Source of the DNA: Polyangiaceae bacterium
GTDB lineage: Bacteria; Myxococcota_A; Polyangia; Polyangiales; Polyangiaceae
DNA: 64,000 nucleotides
NCBI GenBank assembly: GCA_020633205.1
Contig: JACKEB010000010.1
Coordinates: 1,178,001-1,242,000, forward strand
Direction: 5' to 3'
Positions 7,627 to 16,409 of the stretch are shown here, piece after piece. Each line of letters starts with the position of its first letter. The stretch's first letter is position 1. Under the pieces are notes generated by a model, which saw nothing but the letters and a program-made list of their open reading frames with translations, was not told the DNA's origin and made no database searches. A program made the position numbers and the translations under genes.

Positions 7627-9969
7627 ATGCTGGGCCCGATGGATGCGTCGATGGAGACGTCTGCTCCCGGCCTCGATGAGGTGCTGCGGGACGTGCTCGA
7701 TTCCGTCGAGGACGCTGCGCTCCTGGTGAGCGAAGCGGGAGACATCTATTACGGAAACTTCGCGGCCACCGAGCTCCTGAAGCTGCGCTCGAGCGATCTG
7801 CTCTCACGCAAAGTATGGCAACTCTCCGTGAGCCCATGGCGAGACTCACGGACTTGGGGAGTCGCGACCGCCGAGCTTCGAGACGGTCGAGTACGCCGCG
7901 GCAGCGGCCTCCTTCGCCGGCCGGCGGGCGAGACGTTGGAGGTCGATCTCAGCCTGCGCCTCGCAAAGAGCGGCTGGATCATCCTCACCGCTAGAGACGC
8001 AACGCCTCGCGTCGAAGGCACCAAGCGCGTCCAGGCCGCAGAGAAGCAACTGGAGAGCATCCTCGACAGCATCGCCGACGCGGTGATCATCACCGATCTC
8101 GGCGGCCGCGTGCAGAAGATGAACCGCGTGGCCGAGCAGCTCACGGGTTACCCTCGAGAGACCGCCTTTGGGCACCGTCTCAAGAGCATCGTGCGGATCT
8201 TCGAGGACGAGAAGCCCGCCAACATCGTGCGCGCGGTGGTGGACAGCGGCGTCGTCGTGGTGTTTGGAGACCGTGCACGCCTCCAAACACGAGATGAGCG
8301 CCATGTGTCCGTGGAGGGCGTCGCGGGCCCCATCCGCGACGAAGGCGGCTCCACCACGGGGGTCGCGGTCGTGTTCCGCGACTGGACTCACGAACGCCGC
8401 GCCCAAGACGCGCTCAAGCGTTCCGAAGCGAGCTTCCGCAGTCTCAGCGAAGGACTTCCGGTTGCGCTGTGGGTGACGCGTGACGAACGCGTCGTCTACG
8501 CCAACCCAGCGGCGCTCGCCCTGAACCAAGTGGACGCGCTCGAAGCCATCCAAGGCAGCCGCCTCGTACACCTGATCCACGAAGCGGATCAGGCTGCCTT
8601 CCTGCAGCACCTGCGTGACGAGACGCCTGACTTCCGTGAGACGCGTGTCCTGAGGCGCGACGACAGCATCGCCTACGCAGAGCTCGCGTCGATGCCGCTT
8701 ATCTTCAATGGCAAGCCCGGTGTCGTGACCATTGGACGTGACCTCACGGAACGCCGAGCGCTGGAGGCACAGCTACGCGTTTCCGAGCGGATGGTGAGCG
8801 TCGGCACGCTCGCCGCCGGCGTCGCCCACGAAATCAACAATCCTCTCGCCTATGTGCTGGCGAACCTGGAGCAAGCGCAGCAGTCGCTGGACGGCTTGAG
8901 CGGTCGGGTCGAGACAAGCCTCTTGGAAGAGCTGCGTGATCTAGTCGGCGAAGGCTTTCAGGGCGCGGATCGGGTGAGGCGCATCGTACGGGACCTCGGA
9001 ACCTTCTCTCGCTCCGATGACGACATCGTGACCCTCGTGGACGTGACCCAAGCGCTGGAGAGCGCGATCGCGATGGCGCAGAACGAGATCCGCCACCGCG
9101 CGAGGCTCACTCGAGACTTTGCCACTGACCTGCCCATGGTCAGCGCGAATGAAGCGCGCCTGGCTCAGGTGTTTCTGAACTTGCTCATGAACGCTGCTCA
9201 AGCTCTCGACGATGGCCGCGCGGCAACCAACGAGATCCGCGTGCGCACACGCCACCGCGGCGACGAGATCATCGTCGAGGTCAGCGATACGGGGCCCGGC
9301 ATTCCAAGTGAGCTTCGCCAACGGATCTTCGATCCGTTCTTCACCACCAAACCCGTGGGCGAAGGCGTAGGGCTCGGACTCTCGATCTGTCACTCCATCG
9401 TGAACGCCTACGCCGGGCACGTTTCAATCGTGGACGAGGGTGAGGGTGAAGCCGCGCGACGCTGGGGATCGACCTTTCGTGTTCACCTGCCTGCGTCTCA
9501 AGCGCTGCCCAAGCCAGCGGAGCTACCCCCACCGAGTCTATCGAAGACCCGCGCAGCGAGAGTGTTGATCGTCGACGACGAGCCCGTCGTGCTGAAGGCC
9601 TTGAAGCGCATCCTCAAGCAACACGAAGTCGAGCTTGCTCACAGCGGAAAGCAAGCGCTCGAGCGCTTGCTGGACAAGCAGGAGCTGTTCGACGTGATCG
9701 TGTGCGACATGATGATGCCCGAGGTGAGCGGCCTCGAAGTCTATCAACGCCTAGACGCCGAAGCTCCGGACCTTGCCCTGCGCATGGTGTTCATGACGGG
9801 CGGCGCCTTCACGCCAGCGGCCCGCGAGTTCTTGGCGGAGCACAAGGATCGCTGGCTCGAGAAGCCGTTCGACCGTCAGCGTGTGCTGGAGTTGATCCAA
9901 GAAGTGCTGTTCGAGACCGCCGAGGAAGACACCTCCCGCCGCCACGAAGAGATCAGTCCTCCAGGTTGA
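7627..9969 (+). CDS. Cytoplasmic multi-PAS hybrid histidine kinase with C-terminal receiver
   Basis: From ATG 7627 the protein has 780 residues and no membrane segment. Three PAS-like units are visible: one N-terminal (EDAALLVSEAGDIYYGN), one at SILDSIADAVIITDLGGRV and one at SEGLPVALWVTRDERVVYAN. Then comes a HisKA box AAGVAHEINNPLAYV with phospho-accepting His401, a HATPase domain (LLMNAAQAL N-box, DTGPGIP and GEGVGLGLSI), and a receiver with LIVDDEP and Asp694 in VCDMMMPEVSG. The order predicts autophosphorylation then intramolecular His-to-Asp transfer. No DNA-binding output or partner regulator is encoded next to it, so it is an orphan hybrid kinase sensing an internal signal. Confidence 0.92.
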   Translation: MLGPMDASMETSAPGLDEVLRDVLDSVEDAALLVSEAGDIYYGNFAATELLKLRSSDLLSRKVWQLSVSPWRDSRTWGVATAELRDGRVRRGSGLLRRPAGETLEVDLSLRLAKSGWIILTARDATPRVEGTKRVQAAEKQLESILDSIADAVIITDLGGRVQKMNRVAEQLTGYPRETAFGHRLKSIVRIFEDEKPANIVRAVVDSGVVVVFGDRARLQTRDERHVSVEGVAGPIRDEGGSTTGVAVVFRDWTHERRAQDALKRSEASFRSLSEGLPVALWVTRDERVVYANPAALALNQVDALEAIQGSRLVHLIHEADQAAFLQHLRDETPDFRETRVLRRDDSIAYAELASMPLIFNGKPGVVTIGRDLTERRALEAQLRVSERMVSVGTLAAGVAHEINNPLAYVLANLEQAQQSLDGLSGRVETSLLEELRDLVGEGFQGADRVRRIVRDLGTFSRSDDDIVTLVDVTQALESAIAMAQNEIRHRARLTRDFATDLPMVSANEARLAQVFLNLLMNAAQALDDGRAATNEIRVRTRHRGDEIIVEVSDTGPGIPSELRQRIFDPFFTTKPVGEGVGLGLSICHSIVNAYAGHVSIVDEGEGEAARRWGSTFRVHLPASQALPKPAELPPPSLSKTRAARVLIVDDEPVVLKALKRILKQHEVELAHSGKQALERLLDKQELFDVIVCDMMMPEVSGLEVYQRLDAEAPDLALRMVFMTGGAFTPAAREFLAEHKDRWLEKPFDRQRVLELIQEVLFETAEEDTSRRHEEISPPG

Positions 9970-9989
9970 ACGCTGGCTCGCTCTGCACT

Positions 9990-10799
9990 TCAGAGCGAAG
10001 AGCCGTCGATTTCGGCGTTGTCCGGCAGCTCCAAGTAGCGCCGAAGCCACCGGACCAAGACGTAGAACGGGAGCGTGTCGAGCAGGGCGGCGACCATCTT
10101 GAACAGGTAGTTCGATACCAAGAGGCCAAGCAGCGTCTTGAGCGCCATGTCGCCGCGGAGGAAAGCCGCGCCGAAGGTAACGCCTATGACCATCGTGGCG
10201 TCCACGAGTTGGCTCACCAACGTCGAGCCGTTGTTGCGCAGCCACAGGTGCCGGCCCCGCGTCAGCTTCTTCCAGAAATGAAACAAGTAAACATCACAGA
10301 ACTGTGCAGCCATGTAGGCCAGCATCGAAGCGAAGACCGCACCACTCGTACACGAGTAGATCAACGTGTAGAGTTCGACACTGCCCTCCGCCTTGTTTCC
10401 GTCCGGTAAGAAAACCGGCTGCGAGAGCTGAAGCGTTTGCCAAGGCGCCTGGACGTCTGGAGGCACCGAAGCCGCCTGGTGCCCGAGCCACATCACGCCA
10501 ATCACCAGTACGTTCACCCCAAGACCAACCCACACGACCCAGTTCGCGCGACGTTGACCGTAGAGTTCGCTGATCAAATCCGTACACAGGAACGTCAACG
10601 GGTACGGCAGAACACCGACCGCCAGCGCCAATGGTCCGAGCTGGATGAAGCGAGTGATGCTGATGATGTTCAGCATCGCCATCGCCCCGAGGAACACCCC
10701 GGCGAGGATCAGAAACACGCGCTCCCGACGCGTCCAGCGCTCGATCAGGTGTTGCGGGACGTCGTGAACTTCACTCTCGATGCCTTCGCCGACTGCCAT
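9990..10799 (-). CDS. yhhQ: Queuosine precursor transporter, YhhQ/VUT family
   Basis: The 269-residue membrane protein shows the family signatures LPYPLTFLCTDLISELYG near residue 64 and, further on, AAQFCDVYLFHFWKKLTRGRHLWLRNN and STLVSQLVDATMVI, with about six hydrophobic segments. YhhQ-family proteins import queuine precursors such as preQ0 and preQ1 for tRNA queuosine synthesis. No queuosine biosynthesis gene lies nearby. The N-terminus is somewhat longer and more hydrophilic than in E. coli YhhQ. Its stop is 20 bp from that of the convergent histidine kinase gene. Confidence 0.88.
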   Translation of the reverse strand: MAVGEGIESEVHDVPQHLIERWTRRERVFLILAGVFLGAMAMLNIISITRFIQLGPLALAVGVLPYPLTFLCTDLISELYGQRRANWVVWVGLGVNVLVIGVMWLGHQAASVPPDVQAPWQTLQLSQPVFLPDGNKAEGSVELYTLIYSCTSGAVFASMLAYMAAQFCDVYLFHFWKKLTRGRHLWLRNNGSTLVSQLVDATMVIGVTFGAAFLRGDMALKTLLGLLVSNYLFKMVAALLDTLPFYVLVRWLRRYLELPDNAEIDGSSL

Positions 10800-10855
10800 G
10801 CTCGCCGGAGCATAGTGTCAGCTCGCCTAGCGCGCCGAAAAACGTGCGCGATCGC

Positions 10856-12925
10856 TCACTGACAGGGGCTGTCGATGGTCTCTGGAGCGCGCACCGTGGC
10901 CGTGCCGGTCTTCAGGTAGGTCTCGAAAAAGCAGCCGTATTGGTGCTTCACGGCATCGAGCTGTCCATAGATGGCGTGAGGGTCGTAGATGCCATCACCC
11001 TCGTACTGCACCACGACGCCCGTATAGGGCGTACCGTCCTCACTCACGCGATTGCCGGTCACGGGGTAGTCGGCGAAACCCTCGAAACCTCCGACAGCGA
11101 GAGACGTCTGCATCTCCGGCCAGATCGTATCCCCGGCTTGTTGGTTTCCGTAGGCCAGGCTGAAGGCGTCGTATATCTTTGTGGAAAAGTAACTATCGCC
11201 CTTACCTGCGGGTTCGTAGATCGATCGCACTGGATGGCCGTCGAGGTGACGTCGAGCCAGACGTGGCGTGTAGACCATGGGCTCCACCGCCTCCCAACCG
11301 GTCTGAAGGATTTGCAGGGTGGGATGCAAGTGATCGAGCACCTCGGAAGAACCCAGAAGGACGCCCGCTAGCCGATCTAGGTCCTTCACCAGATCCGTTT
11401 CCTCGATGAACAGGCTCCAGAAGCCACCGGCGCCGGTTGGCACTACCGCCTCGATCCGTGGCTCCACGGCGCCGATCATGTTTGTGTACATGCCGCCCAT
11501 CGACTGCCCCATTGCGAGGACGGGCTTGGTGGCAAAGTGGTAGCTCGCCTCTCCGCTGGGCAGGCTCAGGCCGGTGCAGCCGGCGACCAGATCGGGGGTG
11601 ATCTCGAGCTTGCTCAGCGCCTCGAGATAGAGGCGCTGCTCGATCACCCCCTGGCGGAAGGTGTCCCGCATCGCGGCCAGGTTCTTGAAGTTCAGGTACT
11701 CGATGTCGCTCGCCCCTGGCAGACGATCGGGACTCAGTGGATGCGACGAACCCACGGTGGCGAAGCCATGGGGAGCAAGCACGAACGCAGGCCCTTCTCC
11801 CTTGGTCGTCTCGCCTCCGATCTCAGTGACCTTGCCGCGGTCGACGACTTGCCCGGCAATGCCACCCGAGCCGTGGAAGTACATCACCAGGGGATAACCC
11901 CCAGCAGGCATCGGCTGCTTCGGCAACGTGATGACGATCTTGGCTGTTTCCTTGCGCTGCTCGACAGGCATCCCGTCAGCACCAAACTCGAACAGGCCTT
12001 CGGTATCGAATGGCGGGGTGCCCTGTTGGAACTGCGGAAAGTCGACGGTGCCGATGATCTCGCAGAAGCGATCGTGGCTAGCCCCATCATCGGGATCGAC
12101 CTCGAGATTCTCCAGCGTGACGTCGTACTTCTCGAGCACGCGCTCGCTCAAGTCGAAGGTCTCCTTCACCACGTCGCCGGTGGTGAACACCGTTGCGGCA
12201 GCCACGGCACCCTTGTCCACCCCGAGCGTCTTCAAGGTGTCCCAGAGGGGCGCGTACTGCGCGGCTAGACCCTCCATCCCCTCGGGATCCTCTCCAAACT
12301 TCAGCTTCTCGAATTCGAGGGGCGAGCCCAGGGGCGCGCCGGTCGCGTCCCCCAGTCCACGCATCACCACAAACGCGTAGCTGCGCTCTGGATTGAGCAC
12401 CACTCCAGGAAAGCTAGCCACGGCGAGCAAGTTCTCCGGAACGTAGATATCCGGATTCGGCAGCTTCGCGATGGTTGGGAACAGCTTGCCCCGCTCCGGA
12501 GAGGCCGGGTCGATGTCGACGAGCAGGATACTTGAAGACGTATCCGCAGGGATCACATCTTGTACCCGAGGCGCCGTGATGGGCGCGTCGAAGTGGAAGT
12601 AGGCTACGGGGACAGTGGGAAACCCCGGGTGTTCCCCAGCGATCTTCACCAAGCTCGACAGGATCCCCTTTTCAGCGGGGTTCGGAAAGTTGGCGATATC
12701 GGGCGAACCATTGGGTCCGAGCCGCGCATCCGCCGGATAAGGAAAGTCATAGAAGGCCTCTCCGTGAGATGCTTGAAGATCAAACCTCACGGAAACACCT
12801 GGCACAGCCTTGGCCTTCGGAGCCTCGGCTTCATCATCCGAGGAGCAGCCACCAGCGGTAGCCATCAGAGCACACACCAGCACCGAGCCGAACAGGCTCT
12901 GACGAGTCCAGCGACGCAACTTCAT
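10856..12925 (-). CDS. Alpha/beta-hydrolase-fold lipoprotein
   Basis: The 689-residue protein has a lipoprotein signal peptide (LVCALMATAGGCSSDD, Cys at 27) and is therefore probably envelope-anchored. The first half is a beta-rich domain of the kind seen in large bacterial lipases (FYFDAPITAPRVQDV-like; YAFVVMRGLGDATGAPLGSP). The second half has an oxyanion-type YFHGSGG and the nucleophile elbow GQSMGG (Ser as nucleophile), followed by late Asp/His candidates in the GDGIYDPHAIYGQ region. It resembles virulence-factor-lipase-like lipoproteins common in myxobacteria. The substrate is probably an ester; this is inference. Confidence 0.78.
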   Translation of the reverse strand: MKLRRWTRQSLFGSVLVCALMATAGGCSSDDEAEAPKAKAVPGVSVRFDLQASHGEAFYDFPYPADARLGPNGSPDIANFPNPAEKGILSSLVKIAGEHPGFPTVPVAYFHFDAPITAPRVQDVIPADTSSSILLVDIDPASPERGKLFPTIAKLPNPDIYVPENLLAVASFPGVVLNPERSYAFVVMRGLGDATGAPLGSPLEFEKLKFGEDPEGMEGLAAQYAPLWDTLKTLGVDKGAVAAATVFTTGDVVKETFDLSERVLEKYDVTLENLEVDPDDGASHDRFCEIIGTVDFPQFQQGTPPFDTEGLFEFGADGMPVEQRKETAKIVITLPKQPMPAGGYPLVMYFHGSGGIAGQVVDRGKVTEIGGETTKGEGPAFVLAPHGFATVGSSHPLSPDRLPGASDIEYLNFKNLAAMRDTFRQGVIEQRLYLEALSKLEITPDLVAGCTGLSLPSGEASYHFATKPVLAMGQSMGGMYTNMIGAVEPRIEAVVPTGAGGFWSLFIEETDLVKDLDRLAGVLLGSSEVLDHLHPTLQILQTGWEAVEPMVYTPRLARRHLDGHPVRSIYEPAGKGDSYFSTKIYDAFSLAYGNQQAGDTIWPEMQTSLAVGGFEGFADYPVTGNRVSEDGTPYTGVVVQYEGDGIYDPHAIYGQLDAVKHQYGCFFETYLKTGTATVRAPETIDSPCQ

Positions 12926-12939
12926 ACTGTTTCGTAGTC

Positions 12940-14043
12940 CTAAGCCGTGGTTCTTGCCTGCTCGCTTCTGAGAGCCGTGTTGTGGCTAGCGAACAGGAGC
13001 ACCAAGCATACCCACAAGACGGTGCCCACGGCGAGGTGTGTCACCTGCATGTAGCCGGGCGCTGACAGCGCGATGTTGACCACCCCAACACAGACCTGGA
13101 GCGCAAGCAGCGCTTTGACGCGACGTGCCCAGGTAGCCGATTGAACGTGGAAGCGCGCGCTGGTCCGACCCGCGCTGCCAGAGCCGCCAGCACTAACAGC
13201 CTGGGGGCGGTCGCCGTCGCCTCGAGCAGCTTCCCTGCCCGCTATCGCTGACTGACCCCCCTGCTCGTGCCCGTCCCCTGCGTCTTGAAAGCGACCCATG
13301 AGCCACCAAATGGCCGCTGCCAGCAGCACGGCGCTGATCGGGTGAGCAATCCGCAACCGCTCCAGGAAGTGATTGCCTTGCAAGCGCTCCGCCAGCGCCG
13401 CGCCCTCCTGAACGGGATACAGCGTGTCGCCGAGCGCCGTGACAGCTCCCAGCATCGAAACCAGCACCACACCCAACATGAGCATGAGCAGCCGCCGTCC
13501 ATCGGAATCCACCGCACGGATCCGCAGCTCTCTCGTGGCGGCGCTCCCCGCCGTCCAAGCGGTAAGGGCCATCGCTCCCATGAGCAAGCTGGTGCTGATG
13601 AGGTGCACCGCCATGAACCCAGCGCGGGACACCGATGCGTTGGCACCCACCAACTCGAGGAGCACCAAGCTCGCCCCAACCAGCGCCTCCACCACCATCA
13701 ACAGCACGCTCAGCGCTGCGTATCGACGCGTGGCATGGCCGCGCTCGAAGCGCACGACGGCCCACACCCAAAGCGAGATCACGATGGGCAAGCACAACCC
13801 CGAGGTGATGCGATGAGTGAACTCGATCAGCGTCTCGACGCTCTTGGGCATGTGGGCGATCTCGCCGTGACAGGTGGGCCAATGCTGACCACAACCCGCG
13901 CCCGAACCGGTGATGCGCACCACCGCGCCAAACAACACGACGAACAACGTGTACACCACGCCTGCCCAGGCGACCTTGGCGAAGCGCCCGCTCGGGGTCG
14001 TCGGAGCGACAGCAGGCGTCGCTTGCATCGGCAGCGTGGTCAT
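12940..14043 (-). CDS. ctaA: Heme A synthase (COX15/CtaA family)
   Basis: The 367-residue polytopic membrane protein converts heme O to heme A for aa3-type cytochrome oxidase. It has GSGAGCGQHWPTCHG, EFTHRITSG with a heme-ligand His, RIAHPISA and VTHLAVGT, giving the four conserved histidine regions, and about eight membrane segments. The Cys pair in CGQHWPTC matches the periplasmic cysteines of many members. I start at MTTLPMQATP (14043) rather than the upstream in-frame start at 14151. Between helices 6 and 7 there is a hydrophilic Gly/Ala/Arg-rich insert of about 45 residues not typical of the family. No other oxidase genes are in the window. Confidence 0.9.
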   Translation of the reverse strand: MTTLPMQATPAVAPTTPSGRFAKVAWAGVVYTLFVVLFGAVVRITGSGAGCGQHWPTCHGEIAHMPKSVETLIEFTHRITSGLCLPIVISLWVWAVVRFERGHATRRYAALSVLLMVVEALVGASLVLLELVGANASVSRAGFMAVHLISTSLLMGAMALTAWTAGSAATRELRIRAVDSDGRRLLMLMLGVVLVSMLGAVTALGDTLYPVQEGAALAERLQGNHFLERLRIAHPISAVLLAAAIWWLMGRFQDAGDGHEQGGQSAIAGREAARGDGDRPQAVSAGGSGSAGRTSARFHVQSATWARRVKALLALQVCVGVVNIALSAPGYMQVTHLAVGTVLWVCLVLLFASHNTALRSEQARTTA

Positions 14044-14198
14044 TGCGAAAGCCGATCTAGCGCCGTCCGCTGACAAACTCCAACGCGGCCGCGGTTTTCG
14101 TCCCCCGACACCACTGTATGCGACGACACGTCGCGGAGCCGGCTCCCCCAACCGCTCTGGCGTCGCGCGCGGCTTGCACTGGGTGCGCGCTCCAGCTC

Positions 14199-15512
14199 AT
14201 GCTTGAGCTGGTGCTTGGTGAGCTTGGAAGATCGCGCCAAAGGCGGCGCCGTGGGTCGCGCGCTGCCCGCGCCCTGAGCGTGATGGCTGCGGCAGGCTGC
14301 TCAGTCAGCTGTCTCTTGAGCTTCGACGGGCTCACCGGAGGCGAAGCGGGGAGCAGCGGGTCGGCTGGCGCAGGTGGCAACGGCGGCGCCAGCGGGAACG
14401 CGGGCGCAGGGAACGCAGGCGGCAGCACAGGCGCCACTGCCGGAACCGGCGCGGGCGGTTCCGCAGGGAATGCATCCGGAGGAAACAGCAGCGCCGGCAG
14501 CGGTGGAGACGCGGGCAGCGCCGGGAGTGCGACCGGAGGCAGCAGCGGTGCGTGTAGTACTCCGACCTGCAAATGCTGCGGAGACGGCGGCGCCGCGGTG
14601 TGCACGGACCCGGTCGAGACCTTGCTAGGCACCAGCGTGGGCAAAGCGCGTGGTCGCGTCGCTGCACTCGGTGAGGTGGTCTACTGGACCCGTCAACCGG
14701 ACGCGCTCATGCGTCGACTCCCCGGTGGCAAGCCTGAGGAGCTGGTGAGTGCAAACTATCCAGAGGCGGTGGTAGCCGAGAACAACTGGCTAGCCTGGAG
14801 CGACTCCGCCGGCCTCTATCGTTGCCGCGCGGATAATTGCCAAAGCACAGCAACGCGGTTCATCAGCGCCTTGGACGTCAACGAGCGCCAGGTGCTGGCG
14901 CTCCAGAATGGAATGCTGTACTGGCTCGTCGGCACGGGCGACCTCGGGCGCCGACTGGTGCACTGCGATCTAGCAAGCTGCTCGAGCGGAAACGAACAGA
15001 CCGTCAGCAATGGTCGGGACTCCGTGCGTGGCATCGCGGCCAACTCCACCCATGTGTTTTGGACGGAAGAAGGCGGAGCAATCTTCCGCCTGCCCCTCGG
15101 CACCTCGAATGACGCCCCCGCACCGTTCTTGGACAGCAGAGATCATCCATCCAGCATCGTCGTCAGCGAGACGCAGCTGTTTTGGACGGAAGAAGGCGAC
15201 CCGGGCAGCCTCTACTACTGCGACATCGCGAGTTGCACACCCACTCCCATCGCGCCGAACACCACGCTCCAGCACCCAATCCGCGCTCCCGCCGGTCTTG
15301 CGAGCGACGGTCAGCGCATCTACTGGACCAACCTGCTCAGCGACAGCGTGATGAGCTGCCCGCTGCCCGGGTGTTCCAGCGCAGAAACACCCGAGCTCGT
15401 CGCCACCGGTCAGATCACGCCGAACGGCGTCGCCGTGGGGAGCACCTGTGCCATCTGGCACGCCGTGGAGAACGGCGACGGCGCCGTCTGGGTGAAGCCC
15501 AAACGCCCTTGA
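14199..15512 (+). CDS. Exported Gly/Ala/Ser-spacer lipoprotein with beta-propeller-like repeats
   Basis: The N-terminus is a basic leader (RSRQRRRRGSRAARA), a short hydrophobic stretch and SVSC, which can act as a lipobox. Then comes a low-complexity spacer of about 75 residues made of Gly, Ala, Ser, Asn and Thr. The remainder, about 300 residues, repeats a unit around YWT/FWT-E-x-G-x-I-x-R-x-P (ANSTHVFWTEEGGAIFRL, SETQLFWTEEGDPGSLYY, SDGQRIYWTNLLSDSVM), as in beta-propeller lipoproteins abundant in myxobacteria. Ligand and function are unknown. The start is uncertain: ATG 14199, GTG 14211 and ATG 14283 are all possible; I chose 14199 because it includes the basic leader. Confidence 0.7.
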   Translation: MLELVLGELGRSRQRRRRGSRAARALSVMAAAGCSVSCLLSFDGLTGGEAGSSGSAGAGGNGGASGNAGAGNAGGSTGATAGTGAGGSAGNASGGNSSAGSGGDAGSAGSATGGSSGACSTPTCKCCGDGGAAVCTDPVETLLGTSVGKARGRVAALGEVVYWTRQPDALMRRLPGGKPEELVSANYPEAVVAENNWLAWSDSAGLYRCRADNCQSTATRFISALDVNERQVLALQNGMLYWLVGTGDLGRRLVHCDLASCSSGNEQTVSNGRDSVRGIAANSTHVFWTEEGGAIFRLPLGTSNDAPAPFLDSRDHPSSIVVSETQLFWTEEGDPGSLYYCDIASCTPTPIAPNTTLQHPIRAPAGLASDGQRIYWTNLLSDSVMSCPLPGCSSAETPELVATGQITPNGVAVGSTCAIWHAVENGDGAVWVKPKRP

Positions 15513-15516
15513 GCCT

Positions 15517-16395
15517 TCAAAACGCCGTGGAGAACACACCCACCGCCCCGCCAGGAGTCGGGGTGAGCCCTGCACGGCTCGTCGGTGCTCGGTCGGCGCT
15601 TGGACGATCCAAACCAATCCAAACCGCCGCGCCGATCGCTACCACGGCAACTCCAAACGAGACGTTGGAGATGAGCCATTTGGAGCGAGCACTATCCACG
15701 TCGGACTCAGTACAAGAGGGTTTGCAGCCATCGAGGTCATCTCGCTCCGACTTCGCCTGAAAGCCGAAGTAGGCGTAGCTGCCGAGCGCGAGCACGCCAA
15801 CCCCGCCCAGCACCCACGTCAGGGTCGGTACGCCCGCGTCCCCGTCCTCGAGGCCGACACCACGTGGAGGAGTTCCGCCGGGCTCGGCGAGTGGCTGGAG
15901 CACCACGTCGACCAAGCGCGCCTGCTCACCCTCGCGTACGACGATCTCCAGGGATTGGGACTCGAAGCCTGCGCGCTCGAAATGAAAGACGCGCTTTCCC
16001 GGGTCCATCACTACCGCATTTCCGTCCAGCGTTTGCCCTGCTCTAGCTTCATCCAGGCGCAGCTGAACCTCCCCAACATCGTTTCCCTCGGGATCGCGGA
16101 CGCGCAGCACCACGCTGGGTAGACGGTGCTGCACATCACTCAGCCACGCCACGCAGTCCTTCTGCACGAGGGCAGGACAAGCTTGGTTGGAGCAGGTGAC
16201 GAAACTCTCGCGGGCGGACTTCAGCTCTCCGGAGTCCCGCTCGCGTTGGCCCCGCTCAGAAGCGTCGAGGCACTGGTCCACGCTGACGCCGGCGCCGCGC
16301 GCCCAATCACAAGTCAGAGCGAGCACAGCCACAACGCCAAAGTTCAGAGCCGCTCGCTGAGCCTCAAGCCGCGGCACCTTGGACCGACGCCCCAT
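15517..16395 (-). CDS. Exported protein with PEGA-like segment, partner of upstream kinase
   Basis: The 292-residue protein from ATG 16395 has a signal peptide or N-anchor (ALNFGVVAVLALTCDWARGAG), a Cys-rich helical region (CLDASERGQRERDSGELKSARESFVTCSN, CPALVQKDC), a beta segment (SVVLRVRDPEGNDVGEVQLRLDE) that resembles a PEGA-type domain, and two hydrophobic helices near the C-terminus (TWVLGGVGVLALGSYAYFGF and a later one). This architecture is common downstream of myxobacterial Ser/Thr kinases. It starts 14 bp after the kinase stop, so the two are almost certainly cotranscribed. The molecular role is unknown. Confidence 0.68.
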   Translation of the reverse strand: MGRRSKVPRLEAQRAALNFGVVAVLALTCDWARGAGVSVDQCLDASERGQRERDSGELKSARESFVTCSNQACPALVQKDCVAWLSDVQHRLPSVVLRVRDPEGNDVGEVQLRLDEARAGQTLDGNAVVMDPGKRVFHFERAGFESQSLEIVVREGEQARLVDVVLQPLAEPGGTPPRGVGLEDGDAGVPTLTWVLGGVGVLALGSYAYFGFQAKSERDDLDGCKPSCTESDVDSARSKWLISNVSFGVAVVAIGAAVWIGLDRPSADRAPTSRAGLTPTPGGAVGVFSTAF

Positions 16396-16409
16396 GTTCC
16401 GAGGATGCG

